Assembly (NCBI GenBank): GCA_963664675.2
Contig: CAXXLB010000009.1
Span: forward strand, 558,001 to 622,000
DNA length: 64,000 nucleotides
Direction: 5' to 3'
Source of the DNA: JASGMR01 sp963664675
GTDB lineage: Bacteria; Thermotogota; Thermotogae; Petrotogales; Kosmotogaceae
The stretch's first letter is position 1. Each line of letters begins with the position of its first letter. Below the pieces are notes generated by a model, which searched no databases, was not told the origin of the DNA, and was given only the letters and a program-made list of their open reading frames with translations. This document shows, piece after piece, positions 35,330 through 43,964 of this stretch. The position numbers and the translations under genes are program-made.

Positions 35330-36691
35330 CTATTCCTCCATTTTTATTTTATTTAATATCGCTTTTAAATCCTTTTCAAGTGCTTCATAGGAAAAATATT
35401 TTTTCCCGATTTCAAAATTCTCTTCAGTTATCTTTCTATATTTATTTCCGTCTTTTAGAATTTTGATTATCTCTTCAACCGCTTTTTCAGTCACTTTACT
35501 GTCAACTCTTGCATATTTTTGCCCATTTGTATAACTCATTTTCCTGTATTCTTTTCCTAAAGAAATTGTTTTAAAGTTGTATGGATGTATATCCGTCACA
35601 TAAACCGGATACTCGAAAATAAGGATCGGCTTTTTTGCAAATATTCCCTCAAGGAATTGGTTTCCCCATCCCTCAACTATACTGGGATAGGTTATAAAAT
35701 CTGAAATAGCGTAAAAATCCCATAAGGAATAAATTTTTTCTCCTTTTTTCTCACTTCTGAATGTATCCATGAGCTTATTGCACCATATTATTTCCACATC
35801 TTTTTTCTTTGCATAAGAGTCGAGAAAATTTCTGTATTTTGAATCGGTTTCTATTAAACCCGGCATTAAAAAATGTATTCGATTCTCTTTTGAAAATATT
35901 TTTCCGTTGTATATCTTGCCTTCCAATTTGTCTCTTTCGGCCTTAAGATTACCTATCACTTTTATCGCCAGTTCAATAGCCTTTCTATCTGCTATCCTCG
36001 TTGCCTGAAGGAAAATCAGATCATTTTCATTTATATTCATTTTGCTTCTCAAATCACTGTTGTAATCATCTATTTCCCATGTTTCCCTGTCAAAATCAAA
36101 TATATTAGGAATAACATATGAATCAATATTTCTTTTTAACTTAAGTTGTTCCTGGGCAATTTTGTTAATAACAACGTTATAATAATTTTTACCCGAGGGA
36201 GGGAAAATACTTTCTTGAAGTTCCCTTACAAAATCACAGGTGGGATTTGTCAAATGGGGTCTTTCCCAGAAAAAATCATGATTATGGCATAAAACTTTCA
36301 GCTTACATTCTTTAATGGCTTCATAAAATCCTATTGCTACCGAAAGTCCAACTCCAAGGGAAAAAATATTATTTGGGATCAGTAAATCAATTTTGTTTTT
36401 CTTAATTATTTTCATCAAAGAATCTTTTATAACAACCGATTCACCTATAACCATCTTTCTAAAAGATTCACATGTAGTTCCAGAAAGATTTCTATAAGCA
36501 AGAATTTCTTCCTTTTTAAAATAATGGTTATGCAAACTCATTTCGGGAATACAAAAATCACCATAATTTTTTGTTCCGGATACAAAAAAACATTTGTGTC
36601 CAAGATTTTCAAATATTTTTTTCCATTTCTCCATTTCAAGGGAAACTCCATCAGTTTCACCAACTCGAAAATGCGCGAGAAGAATATTCAT
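35330..36691 (-). CDS. GT4-type glycosyltransferase (GT-B fold), possible mannosylglucosylglycerate synthase
   Basis: 453 residues from the ATG at 36691 (GGGTGA site; the frame opens at GTG 36700). N-terminal ILLAHFRVGETDGVSLEMEKWKKI is a typical GT4 acceptor-domain start with the G-G/G-V-S glycine loop. The C-terminal half has FLQATRIADRKAIELAIKV and SDFITYPSIVEGWGNQFLEGIFAKKPILI, the E-x(7)-E donor-binding motif. With the downstream GT-A enzyme this could form a two-step pathway to mannosylglucosylglycerate as known in Petrotoga mobilis. The link is inference from order and fold; another glycoside product is possible. Confidence 0.7.
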   Translation of the reverse strand: MNILLAHFRVGETDGVSLEMEKWKKIFENLGHKCFFVSGTKNYGDFCIPEMSLHNHYFKKEEILAYRNLSGTTCESFRKMVIGESVVIKDSLMKIIKKNKIDLLIPNNIFSLGVGLSVAIGFYEAIKECKLKVLCHNHDFFWERPHLTNPTCDFVRELQESIFPPSGKNYYNVVINKIAQEQLKLKRNIDSYVIPNIFDFDRETWEIDDYNSDLRSKMNINENDLIFLQATRIADRKAIELAIKVIGNLKAERDKLEGKIYNGKIFSKENRIHFLMPGLIETDSKYRNFLDSYAKKKDVEIIWCNKLMDTFRSEKKGEKIYSLWDFYAISDFITYPSIVEGWGNQFLEGIFAKKPILIFEYPVYVTDIHPYNFKTISLGKEYRKMSYTNGQKYARVDSKVTEKAVEEIIKILKDGNKYRKITEENFEIGKKYFSYEALEKDLKAILNKIKMEE

Positions 36692-36703
36692 AACAATCAC
36701 CCA

Positions 36704-37789
36704 CTATTTTATTCTTTCTTTAGTTTCAACGTCAAATAACAACACTCTATTTTCGTTGAATGAAAGAGAAATATTTTCATTCAAATCGTATTTAGGAAAA
36801 GTTGGTGCCGAAATCTTTACTATTTTATTGTTCAGTGTTATTGCAATTATTTGATGTGAACCCTGTGGCTCAATAACGTCTATTTTTGTTTTGATAATTT
36901 CTTTACCTTCATTTATAGAAATACTTTCCGGGCGAATTCCGAGTATTAGTTTATTTTTATCGTAATTTTTGAGAATTTGCTCATATTTTTCATCCACCGG
37001 GTATTCAAATTCGGGATTAGTCAGGATTATTTTCCCGTTCTTTCTTTTTATTTCCATATCCATGAAATTAGTTGGGGGTGTCCCAATAAATCCTGCAACA
37101 AAAACATTGGCACTGTTAAAATATACTTCATCGGTGGACCCAATTTGTTCAATACTTCCATTCTTCATAATCACTATTCTGTCCGCCATACTCATAGCTT
37201 CGGATTGGTCATGAGTAACGAAAACTGTTGTAGCCTCTGTTCTATGATGTATCGCCTTTAATTCTGTTCTCATCCTAACTCTTAATTTCGCATCCAAATT
37301 AGAGAGTGGTTCATCCATTAAAAATATTTTGGGATTTACTGCCATGGCCCTCGCAAGTGCTACTCTCTGTCTCTGACCACCGGACAATTGTTTTGGATAT
37401 CTTTCAAGATATTCTGCGATACTTGTCATTTCCGCAACTCTTTTCACGGTACTGTCCATTTCATCCTTGTTTTTATTCTTCAATTTCAACGGAAAAGCGA
37501 TATTTTCATACACTGTCATATGGGGCCAGACGGCATAACTTTGAAAAACCATACTGATGTTTCTTTTTCTTGGTTCCTCATATGTTATTTCTTCTTTATC
37601 CAGCAGGATTTTACCTTCAGTTACATCCTCCAAACCGGCAATCATTCTCAGAGTAGTTGTTTTTCCACAGCCGGAAGGTCCTAGAAAAACTATAAATTCT
37701 TTGTCGTTGACTTCTATATTAACATTTTTTGCGCCCCACACTTTTTTCCCATATTTTTTTGAAAGATTTATCAATTCCAAAGTAGCCAT
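36704..37789 (-). CDS. Sugar ABC transporter ATP-binding protein (MalK/UgpC type)
   Basis: 361 residues. NBD: GPSGCGKTTTLRMIAG, Q-loop VFQSYAVWPHM, LSGGQRQRVALARAM, FLMDEPLSNLDAKLRV, FVTHDQSEAMSMADRIV, all canonical. From about residue 240 a TOBE/OB-fold regulatory domain (GFIGTPPTNFMDM, LGIRPESI) is present. It couples to the two MalF/MalG-type permeases upstream in the operon, and may also be shared with other carbohydrate importers, as is common for this family. Confidence 0.95.
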   Translation of the reverse strand: MATLELINLSKKYGKKVWGAKNVNIEVNDKEFIVFLGPSGCGKTTTLRMIAGLEDVTEGKILLDKEEITYEEPRKRNISMVFQSYAVWPHMTVYENIAFPLKLKNKNKDEMDSTVKRVAEMTSIAEYLERYPKQLSGGQRQRVALARAMAVNPKIFLMDEPLSNLDAKLRVRMRTELKAIHHRTEATTVFVTHDQSEAMSMADRIVIMKNGSIEQIGSTDEVYFNSANVFVAGFIGTPPTNFMDMEIKRKNGKIILTNPEFEYPVDEKYEQILKNYDKNKLILGIRPESISINEGKEIIKTKIDVIEPQGSHQIIAITLNNKIVKISAPTFPKYDLNENISLSFNENRVLLFDVETKERIK

Positions 37790-37805
37790 TTTCCCAACTC
37801 CTTTA

Positions 37806-39110
37806 TTATACAGTTACTCCTCCCCACATCTGGAGAATATATTTTCGTATTATCAATGTGAACAAAACTGCCGGCAAGGCCATCGTTATTCCTCCAGCTG
37901 CAATCAGATTCACCATCCCTTTGGCACCCACCATTGTTTGATATACAACTACCGGAAATGTTGGATTGAATTGTGTCAGAACTATCGCCTGAGCCGTTTC
38001 CGCCCACGATCCGATAAATGAGTACAACGCACTTGCCGCTAATCCCGGAAGCGCGAGAGGTAAGGTGACTTTAAGAAATGCTCCTATTTTTGACCTTCCG
38101 AATACCATTGCAGCTTCTTCAAGTTCAACGGGAATACCCATAAAAACACTCGCAGTTATCCAAGTTGTCAGACCTATCTGACCTACAGAATATACAAACG
38201 ATAAACCAATTGGCTTGTCATAAAAACCCATGTTTGCGAGAATTATGACCATAGGCATGGCTATTGCAATTCCGGGAAACATTCTTACAAACAACACGCT
38301 GAGTTTTAAAACATTTTTTCCTTTAAAAACATATCTTGCAAAGGCATATCCAGCCATTCCCCCAATAGTGAGAGATATGAGCACGGTCAAAAGAGCAACT
38401 TGTATACTTCTGAATAAAGCGCCCAACGAGTCAGCTGTTACTTGAAAAAAAGTGACATAATTCGCAAAAATATTTTTAAATATTGAAAAATTTGTGGAAT
38501 TCAAGGGTTCCAAATCTTTTTGTGCTTGAGCCAGTTCTTCCTCAAAAGTGGTCTTTTCAAGTTCTTTTTCATTCAGTTCCTTTTCAAATTCTATTTTCAT
38601 ATCTTGCATACTTTCTTGATTCTGAACAAGTTTCAAATTTTTTCTCAACTTAGTCATATTCGAATTGATTTTTCTGATATCTGTATTTATCGAATCTATT
38701 TTTAAATAAATCTGATCAATTTCCGCCCGGTTCTTTTCCGTTATAGTTCCCATCTCTTCCGCTTTTTCAAGAAATAAGTCTTTCGGTATGTTACAATTCG
38801 TTTTGTTCTCTGTATAATGAAGAATCTCATCTACATCTTCCCCTTCAAAAATTGTTACATACTTTTTCTGGGCATTACTATAAACACTCAGCAAATATCC
38901 ATTTTGAATGGTCCTGGATTCTTCAAGCTTAAACGAACTTGTAAACGTAGGATACATATTTATGGGCCAGTCGTATGCCTCCTGATCGGACATAAATGAT
39001 ATTGATAAGATAAAATATATCGGAAGAAGTATGATAAAAGCAATTCCCACAACTATGATATAGAAAAGAGTTTTTCCCAATAATTTATTGAATCCACGTT
39101 TTCTTCTCAT
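37806..39110 (-). CDS. Sugar ABC transporter permease (MalG type) with large coiled-coil insertion
   Basis: 434 residues from the ATG at 39110 (AGGAGG 7 bases upstream), against about 280 for an ordinary MalG. The first membrane segment (about 16-38) is followed by about 155 extra residues, of which about 120-185 is a charged heptad-like coiled coil (IDQIYLKIDSINTDIRKIN, KELNEKELEKTTFEEELAQ). Five more membrane segments and the coupling loop EEAAMVFGRSKIGAFLKVTLPLALPG follow. The insertion faces the periplasm by topology. Enlarged MalG proteins are known in Thermotoga, so this is a lineage trait, perhaps for contact with the binding protein or envelope. Confidence 0.9.
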   Translation of the reverse strand: MRRKRGFNKLLGKTLFYIIVVGIAFIILLPIYFILSISFMSDQEAYDWPINMYPTFTSSFKLEESRTIQNGYLLSVYSNAQKKYVTIFEGEDVDEILHYTENKTNCNIPKDLFLEKAEEMGTITEKNRAEIDQIYLKIDSINTDIRKINSNMTKLRKNLKLVQNQESMQDMKIEFEKELNEKELEKTTFEEELAQAQKDLEPLNSTNFSIFKNIFANYVTFFQVTADSLGALFRSIQVALLTVLISLTIGGMAGYAFARYVFKGKNVLKLSVLFVRMFPGIAIAMPMVIILANMGFYDKPIGLSFVYSVGQIGLTTWITASVFMGIPVELEEAAMVFGRSKIGAFLKVTLPLALPGLAASALYSFIGSWAETAQAIVLTQFNPTFPVVVYQTMVGAKGMVNLIAAGGITMALPAVLFTLIIRKYILQMWGGVTV

Positions 39111-40009
39111 CACGCTTCCTCCTTTTTAAATGCCCCGGAAACTTTGAGATATATTATCGATACGAAGGAAACGACAAGTGCTACAATAACACTGTATGAA
39201 AGGGCAACATGGTATTTGTTGAGTAATTCCTCTTTATAAAAAACAACTTCTTCAAGAAGAACAGGAATTCTTCTATATCCAAAAATAAGAACGATAATCA
39301 ACCATACTTGTATTGCAGAAATAATTCTCAAAATAAGGGCAGTTTGTATACTTGACTTCAACATGGGCATAGTTATTTTTCTCAATACGGTCATTTTTGT
39401 GCCACCAAAGACATAGCCCGCTTCTATACACTCTTTAGATAAACCCTGTAATCCAGCTAAAAGAATGATCATCATAAATGGGATTACTTGCCAAGCATCG
39501 ATCAGAATAATTAAAAAAAGTGATTCAAGATCGCCGCCGGCCAGGAAAAGCAGCTTACCATTTTCAGATATAATTCCCAGATTGTAGAGCAAACTGTTCA
39601 ACCAACCATATGTTGCAAAACCACTGGACCACATGGCTCCTACAGCGACTGCCGGTAAAGCCATCGGGATAAGGCATATTGAAAGTAAAACAGATGCCCC
39701 TCTGAATTTTTTGTTAATAATCAATGCCAGAAGCATGGCAATTGCAAACTCGAGTGTTACTGAAACAATTACAAAAATTGCTGTATTGAAAATCGCCTCT
39801 CTGAAAAAAGGGTCTTTAAAAATTTCTATGTAATTTTTGAGCGTCCAACTTAAATTATTTTCATCTTTGAAACTATAAAAAAATGATGTTACAACGGGAT
39901 TTAACCAAAAAACACAATAATAAATGATAGTTGGCAAAACCAATATATATGGTATCCATTTTTTCAATTTATCAGGACCCGTTTTTGTTTTAATAATAGG
40001 AATCACCAC
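39110..40009 (-). CDS. Sugar ABC transporter permease (MalF/UgpA type)
   Basis: 299 residues, GTG start (a second GTG follows directly, so the start may be one codon later). Six membrane segments; coupling motif ECIEAGYVFGGTKMTVLRKITMP fits the E-A-A-x-x-x-G consensus. Its stop overlaps the start of the MalG-type gene (GTGATG). Forms the heterodimeric channel with that protein. Confidence 0.93.
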   Translation of the reverse strand: MVIPIIKTKTGPDKLKKWIPYILVLPTIIYYCVFWLNPVVTSFFYSFKDENNLSWTLKNYIEIFKDPFFREAIFNTAIFVIVSVTLEFAIAMLLALIINKKFRGASVLLSICLIPMALPAVAVGAMWSSGFATYGWLNSLLYNLGIISENGKLLFLAGGDLESLFLIILIDAWQVIPFMMIILLAGLQGLSKECIEAGYVFGGTKMTVLRKITMPMLKSSIQTALILRIISAIQVWLIIVLIFGYRRIPVLLEEVVFYKEELLNKYHVALSYSVIVALVVSFVSIIYLKVSGAFKKEEA

Positions 40010-40024
40010 CTGTTCAAAAATAAT

Positions 40025-40046
40025 GGGGGACCAGTCAAGATCCCCC
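40025..40046 (-). other. Stem-loop between binding-protein and permease genes
   Basis: Inverted repeat GGGGGA/TCCCCC with a 10-base loop in the 56-base gap. No U-tract on the minus strand. Likely 3'-end stabiliser or attenuator raising binding-protein level, as in the three other importer operons here. Confidence 0.65.
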
Positions 40047-40065
40047 TATTAAATTTATAAAATGA

Positions 40066-41277
40066 TTATTTGTGTTGCTCTTGAATTCTTAAATTTAGTA
40101 ATTCCAAATATGTCGGATCAAGAGTACATTCCCCTATTATCATATCCTTGAAAATATCATCATATACTAATTTGACTGCTCCCCAATCTTTCCAGACGGA
40201 ATCGATAAATGAAAGATTACCTTCCTGCATAACTTTTATAGCCATTGCGATAATTTCATCATCCGGAGTATCCGCTAAGAGATCAATCGCTTCATCAACC
40301 GGAGGAATAAATCCGCCCGAACCCTTACTTGCTTCAAGCATTACATCGGGTCTTGTCATGTATTCAACGAATTTTTCTGCCAGTTCCTGATTTTTCGTTC
40401 CTTCAACAATTGCAAAGCCACTTGTACCAGCAATAGAACCAATTCCTGCCGGACCACTTGGGGTTGGACCTACAACGAACTGTGTTGGATCGTTCTTGTA
40501 AATTTCTCCAACTCTTGCACAGTGTGCCGTTGCTAACCATGCCTCGCCTCTTTTCAGAGGAGGTCTTACGTCATCGTATGTCATTACAGTAGGTGTGTAA
40601 GCATCACACATTTTGCTCATAAGGTAGAAAGTTGCCATTGCCGGCGGTGTATCCAGCCAGGGCCATCCATTTCCATAGGAAAGATAAACTCCACCATACT
40701 GATAAATCAGGGATTTTTGCGGAACACCCGTGACGGCATATTTACCTTCTCCTTCACCTTCTGCAACAGCATTAGCCCATTCAACAACTTCTTCCCATGT
40801 TAGACTTGCGACATCTGCACCTTCGGGCAAATATGGAAGAGCTTTTTTATTGGCTATGAATAAGTAAACATCCGCTCCTACAGGCAAGAAATATCTTTCA
40901 CCATCAAAAACAGTCATTGAATCATAACCCTTGGAGAAAGTTCTGTCTGTCCAGCTATCCGACAGAGAAGTTAAATTTTCTACCAATCCATTTTCAACCC
41001 ACTCTGGCATATTTTGACAATAAACGATTATTACATCCGTTGTTATGTTTCCTGTTTCTGCTTGAAGTTTCACCTGTTCCAGGATTTTTGTATCATCCAA
41101 CGTGGAAAATTTTACTTCACAATCATTTGCTTCCTCGAAAGGCTTGATAATTTCATTGATAATAAATTCTTTTTCCGACGGCGCACTCCAAAGTCTGGAT
41201 GTGACAACCAATGTGTCTTTTGCAAATGCAAAAGCGACAATAAAAACAATTACTAATAAAACAAACAGTTTTTTCAT
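40066..41277 (-). CDS. Sugar ABC transporter substrate-binding protein (MalE/SBP_bac_1 type)
   Basis: 403 residues from the ATG at 41277 with AGGAGG 6 bases upstream; the frame extends wrongly to 41340. Signal peptide MKKLFVLLVIVFIVAFAFAKD. Family-1 binding protein features: IIKPFEEANDCEVKFSTLDDTKILEQVKLQAETG, LTWEEVVEWANAV, GTSGFAIVEGTKNQELAEKFVEYMTRPDVM. Ligand unknown; the operon's glycosyltransferases suggest a sugar tied to solute or glycoside metabolism. Two LacI-type operators lie upstream. Confidence 0.93.
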   Translation of the reverse strand: MKKLFVLLVIVFIVAFAFAKDTLVVTSRLWSAPSEKEFIINEIIKPFEEANDCEVKFSTLDDTKILEQVKLQAETGNITTDVIIVYCQNMPEWVENGLVENLTSLSDSWTDRTFSKGYDSMTVFDGERYFLPVGADVYLFIANKKALPYLPEGADVASLTWEEVVEWANAVAEGEGEGKYAVTGVPQKSLIYQYGGVYLSYGNGWPWLDTPPAMATFYLMSKMCDAYTPTVMTYDDVRPPLKRGEAWLATAHCARVGEIYKNDPTQFVVGPTPSGPAGIGSIAGTSGFAIVEGTKNQELAEKFVEYMTRPDVMLEASKGSGGFIPPVDEAIDLLADTPDDEIIAMAIKVMQEGNLSFIDSVWKDWGAVKLVYDDIFKDMIIGECTLDPTYLELLNLRIQEQHK

Positions 41278-41304
41278 AAAGTACCTCCTTATATGAGATA
41301 AAAT

Positions 41305-41318
41305 TGACAACGATGTCA
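41305..41318. promoter_or_regulatory. LacI-type operator 1 (TGACA-N4-TGTCA)
   Basis: TGACA ACGA TGTCA, 27 bases upstream of the binding-protein start. Same half-sites and spacing as the site at 41498-41517. Position suggests repression of the importer operon by the divergently encoded LacI protein. Confidence 0.7.
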
Positions 41319-41497
41319 TAATTAACTTACATGAAATCATAAATATTTTATAATAAACGTGACTTTATCACAAACTTACTTATGACCACTTATATCGATT
41401 CATACTCTATTAAAATTGATTATACGCAATTAAATGGCGATTTCTTTAAATATAGACAAAAACGATTACTTTATAAATTCATCTTTTTTTGTTATCA

Positions 41498-41517
41498 TTA
41501 TGACAAGGTTGTCATAA
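41498..41517. promoter_or_regulatory. LacI-type operator 2 (TTATGACA-N4-TGTCATAA)
   Basis: A perfect 20-base palindrome, TTATGACA AGGT TGTCATAA, directly upstream of the LacI gene's ribosome site (GAGGCG). It implies autoregulation, and, with operator 1 about 190 bases away, possible DNA looping. Confidence 0.75.
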
Positions 41518-41533
41518 AAAGAGGCGATAAATT

Positions 41534-42541
41534 ATGAAAAAAGTTACTTTATCAGATATTGCAAAGGAGACAGGATTTTCAATAAAAACCGTTTCAAGGG
41601 TGATCAATGAAGAACCCAATGTTAAAGAAGAAACGAGGCGAATAATCAAAGAAGTAATTACAAAAAAAGATTACAGTGTTAATATTATGGCAAAGGCACT
41701 TAAATCGAAAACAACTAAAACAGTTATAGTTTTTATCGATAAACATTCCGGGGGTTATTGGAACGCCTGGCACAGTTTAATAATGAAAGATTTAATTCTA
41801 AAATTTAAGGAAAGAGGATTTAAAGTGATTTTTTCCCCTTCCTCAGGTAAAGATGCCATCGAAGATGAAACGGACGGATTTGAGCTTTTAAAAAGTGGTA
41901 TAGCTGACGGAGCATTGATTTTTGATAATATGACCAACGATATCAGGATAAAATATCTTATATCTAACGGAATACCATTTGTAATAGTCGGAAAGGATTT
42001 GGACAACCAAAACACCTCCTACGTTGATTTGGACAATTATATGGCAGGTTTTAAAGGCGCAAATTATTTAATTGGGAAAAAATGTAAAAGAATTTTATTT
42101 TTCTTGGGATACGAAGTTTTTACAGTTGACCAGGAAAGGGCCAGAGGATTCAAAAATGCTTGTGAAAAAGCGGGTATTGATTATAAAATTGTATTCAACA
42201 TAGACAAAATCGATAAATTGTATTTGGTTTCCAAGGAGATAATAAACGAATTTAATCCCGATGGAATTTTTGTATCCGGTGATGAAAAAGCGATTGCATT
42301 ATATAAATCAATCAACGAATTGAAGAAAAAAATTCCAGAAGATATCATGGTATTGGGAATAGATAATTTACCACAATCAAGATTCTTATATCCACCTCTT
42401 TCTTCTGTTGATCAGAATGTTGATCAATTTTCTTCAAAATTGGTTAACTTACTCATTGAGATGCTATACAAAAATAATGTAAAGGCAAAAAGAATTTTAA
42501 TCGATCCAAAAATAATTGAAAGAGAATCTACTTTAAGATAG
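41534..42541 (+). CDS. LacI-family transcriptional regulator
   Basis: 335 residues, the standard length. Helix-turn-helix VTLSDIAKETGFSIKTVSRVINEEPNVKEETR (3-34) with hinge helix A-K-A-L-K-S; periplasmic-binding-protein-like effector domain (GANYLIGKKCKRILFFLG, FNPDGIFVSGDEKAIALYKSI, GIDNLPQSRFLYPPLSSVDQN). Divergent from the MalEFGK-type operon and flanked by two matching palindromes. The effector is presumably the imported sugar or a derivative. Confidence 0.94.
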   Translation: MKKVTLSDIAKETGFSIKTVSRVINEEPNVKEETRRIIKEVITKKDYSVNIMAKALKSKTTKTVIVFIDKHSGGYWNAWHSLIMKDLILKFKERGFKVIFSPSSGKDAIEDETDGFELLKSGIADGALIFDNMTNDIRIKYLISNGIPFVIVGKDLDNQNTSYVDLDNYMAGFKGANYLIGKKCKRILFFLGYEVFTVDQERARGFKNACEKAGIDYKIVFNIDKIDKLYLVSKEIINEFNPDGIFVSGDEKAIALYKSINELKKKIPEDIMVLGIDNLPQSRFLYPPLSSVDQNVDQFSSKLVNLLIEMLYKNNVKAKRILIDPKIIERESTLR

Positions 42542-42770
42542 TGCTACAACTCCAGTATATAATCACCCACAATTTTCTCTAAAACGATGGTCTTTCTTAT
42601 GTTCACGTAGTTGAAGATAATTTCAATATCATATGCTGGTTATTTTGTCTTGGAAAATACGGGGTGAGTTTGAGTAGAGAATGTGAGAACTGTAAAGGAA
42701 CCGAACGGTCATGATTTTTAATCCTTTAGATATGGTTTTATATCTGTTTGCTTAATGCCATCTATTAACA

Positions 42771-43646
42771 TTAATTCTCAAATTGCACAATATCGGGATA
42801 TTCAGCAAGAAGTTTTTCATTTGCCATTTCCAGTTGTTTATAGTATTTAGCGTAAGAAGAACTCCGCTTTTTTTAATGCATGAATGAATATATCGTAATA
42901 CCCACTCGTGCTAATAAACTCTTTTAATAGCGATTGAATTTGAAACATGGGAGAATTTTTGTACTCATTTGATTGCTTTACTCCTAAATATCGTTCGAGT
43001 ATTTCTTTGTTGACTGTCAGAAAATCATCGGGCTTTTCTGACACTTTTTTGGTGGTTTCTATTATCTCGGTGATTTGTTCAGTACCGATGTGTTTCATAC
43101 TCTCCATCAGATAGTTCTGCAAATTTTCCGGAAGGGTAAATATGGGGGTATTATCTAAAAAAAGATATGATTTTATTGTATGCCAATTTTTTCTCATCCG
43201 TTGTGATTAACTCGTCTAAAAAACGGGTAAAGTGCAGACAGATAAATCTACCATAATATCCGGGAAAGGACTCTAATATCTTTTCGGTAATTGTTGTATT
43301 ATCTTCGATCGCTTTTAATTCATCACTGATTTCAGAATAACTTTTCCAGGAATTGAGTTCATCGAAGATTTCTTTTTTTACCTGTTCTCTTTGGATATTA
43401 AACTCTTTCCGAACGGATAGTTTCTGCAGTACGAAACCTTCTTTATCATTTAAAACGGTTTTGATATCATTTGTACTGATTTCAAGTTTACGGAGAATAG
43501 ATATTTTTTGAGTCGTTCAACATTATTTTCACTAAATTCCCGATAACCGTTTTCTAAGGGTGATGGGAAAATCACCCTCTTTCCGAATAATATTCTATTG
43601 CTTTTTTTGTTAAGTCCGTGACTTTACTAACCTCATTTATCAACAT
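42771..43646 (-). pseudogene. MerR-type regulator broken by about four frameshifts
   Basis: Reading from the ATG at 43646 the frame starts MLINEVSKVTDLTKKAIEYY, a clear MerR winged-helix opening, then hits TGA near 43570. In the other frames the protein continues without overlap: PSPLENGYREFSENNVERL, then ISILRKLEISTNDIKTVL to about 43190, then DNTPIFTLPENLQNYLMES, and finally YAKYYKQLEMANEKLLAEYPD ending at 42771. Together about 290 residues. Breaks lie at short homopolymer runs (G3, A7, T7, A7), so the gene is either a recent pseudogene or carries base-calling errors. The 116-residue frame 42847-43197 is only one fragment. 42542-42770 holds nothing else I recognise. Confidence 0.75.
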
Positions 43647-43828
43647 AATTATCACTTTGGTAAAATTATAAACCGACACCCAAGGCTGCAATCAACATGA
43701 TTTTACAGAAATTTTCCATAGGATTCTTTTGTATATTTTTTCAAATTCATTTATATGTATACGGGTAAACTTACAATAAAAAATCCGAATCCACTCCTTC
43801 ACGAAATGGGTCCGGATTTCACACATCT

Positions 43829-43914
43829 GGTGCCCGAGGCGGGACTTGAACCCGCATGAGGTTGCCCTCACATGAACCTGAATCATGCGTGTCTGCCAAT
43901 TTCACCACCCGGGC
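43829..43914 (-). tRNA. tRNA-Leu (anticodon CAG)
   Basis: 86 bases including encoded CCA. Minus strand: acceptor GCCCGGG pairs with CUCGGGC-A before CCA; anticodon stem CAUGA/UCAUG around loop UUCAGGU (anticodon CAG); long class-II variable arm GAGGGCAACCUC; T-loop GGUUCAAGUCC. The long arm and the anticodon agree on leucine. Confidence 0.95.
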
Positions 43915-43964
43915 AACAAATAGTAGTTTATCAGAAGAGATAATACCTGTCAAATGGTTTTATA

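Noticed and set aside
37557..38021. 154-residue plus-strand frame
   Set aside because: Antisense to the MalK-type and MalG-type genes and spans their junction; no ribosome site.
43692..43886. 64-residue frame over the tRNA
   Set aside because: It overlaps tRNA-Leu and has no ribosome site or family resemblance.
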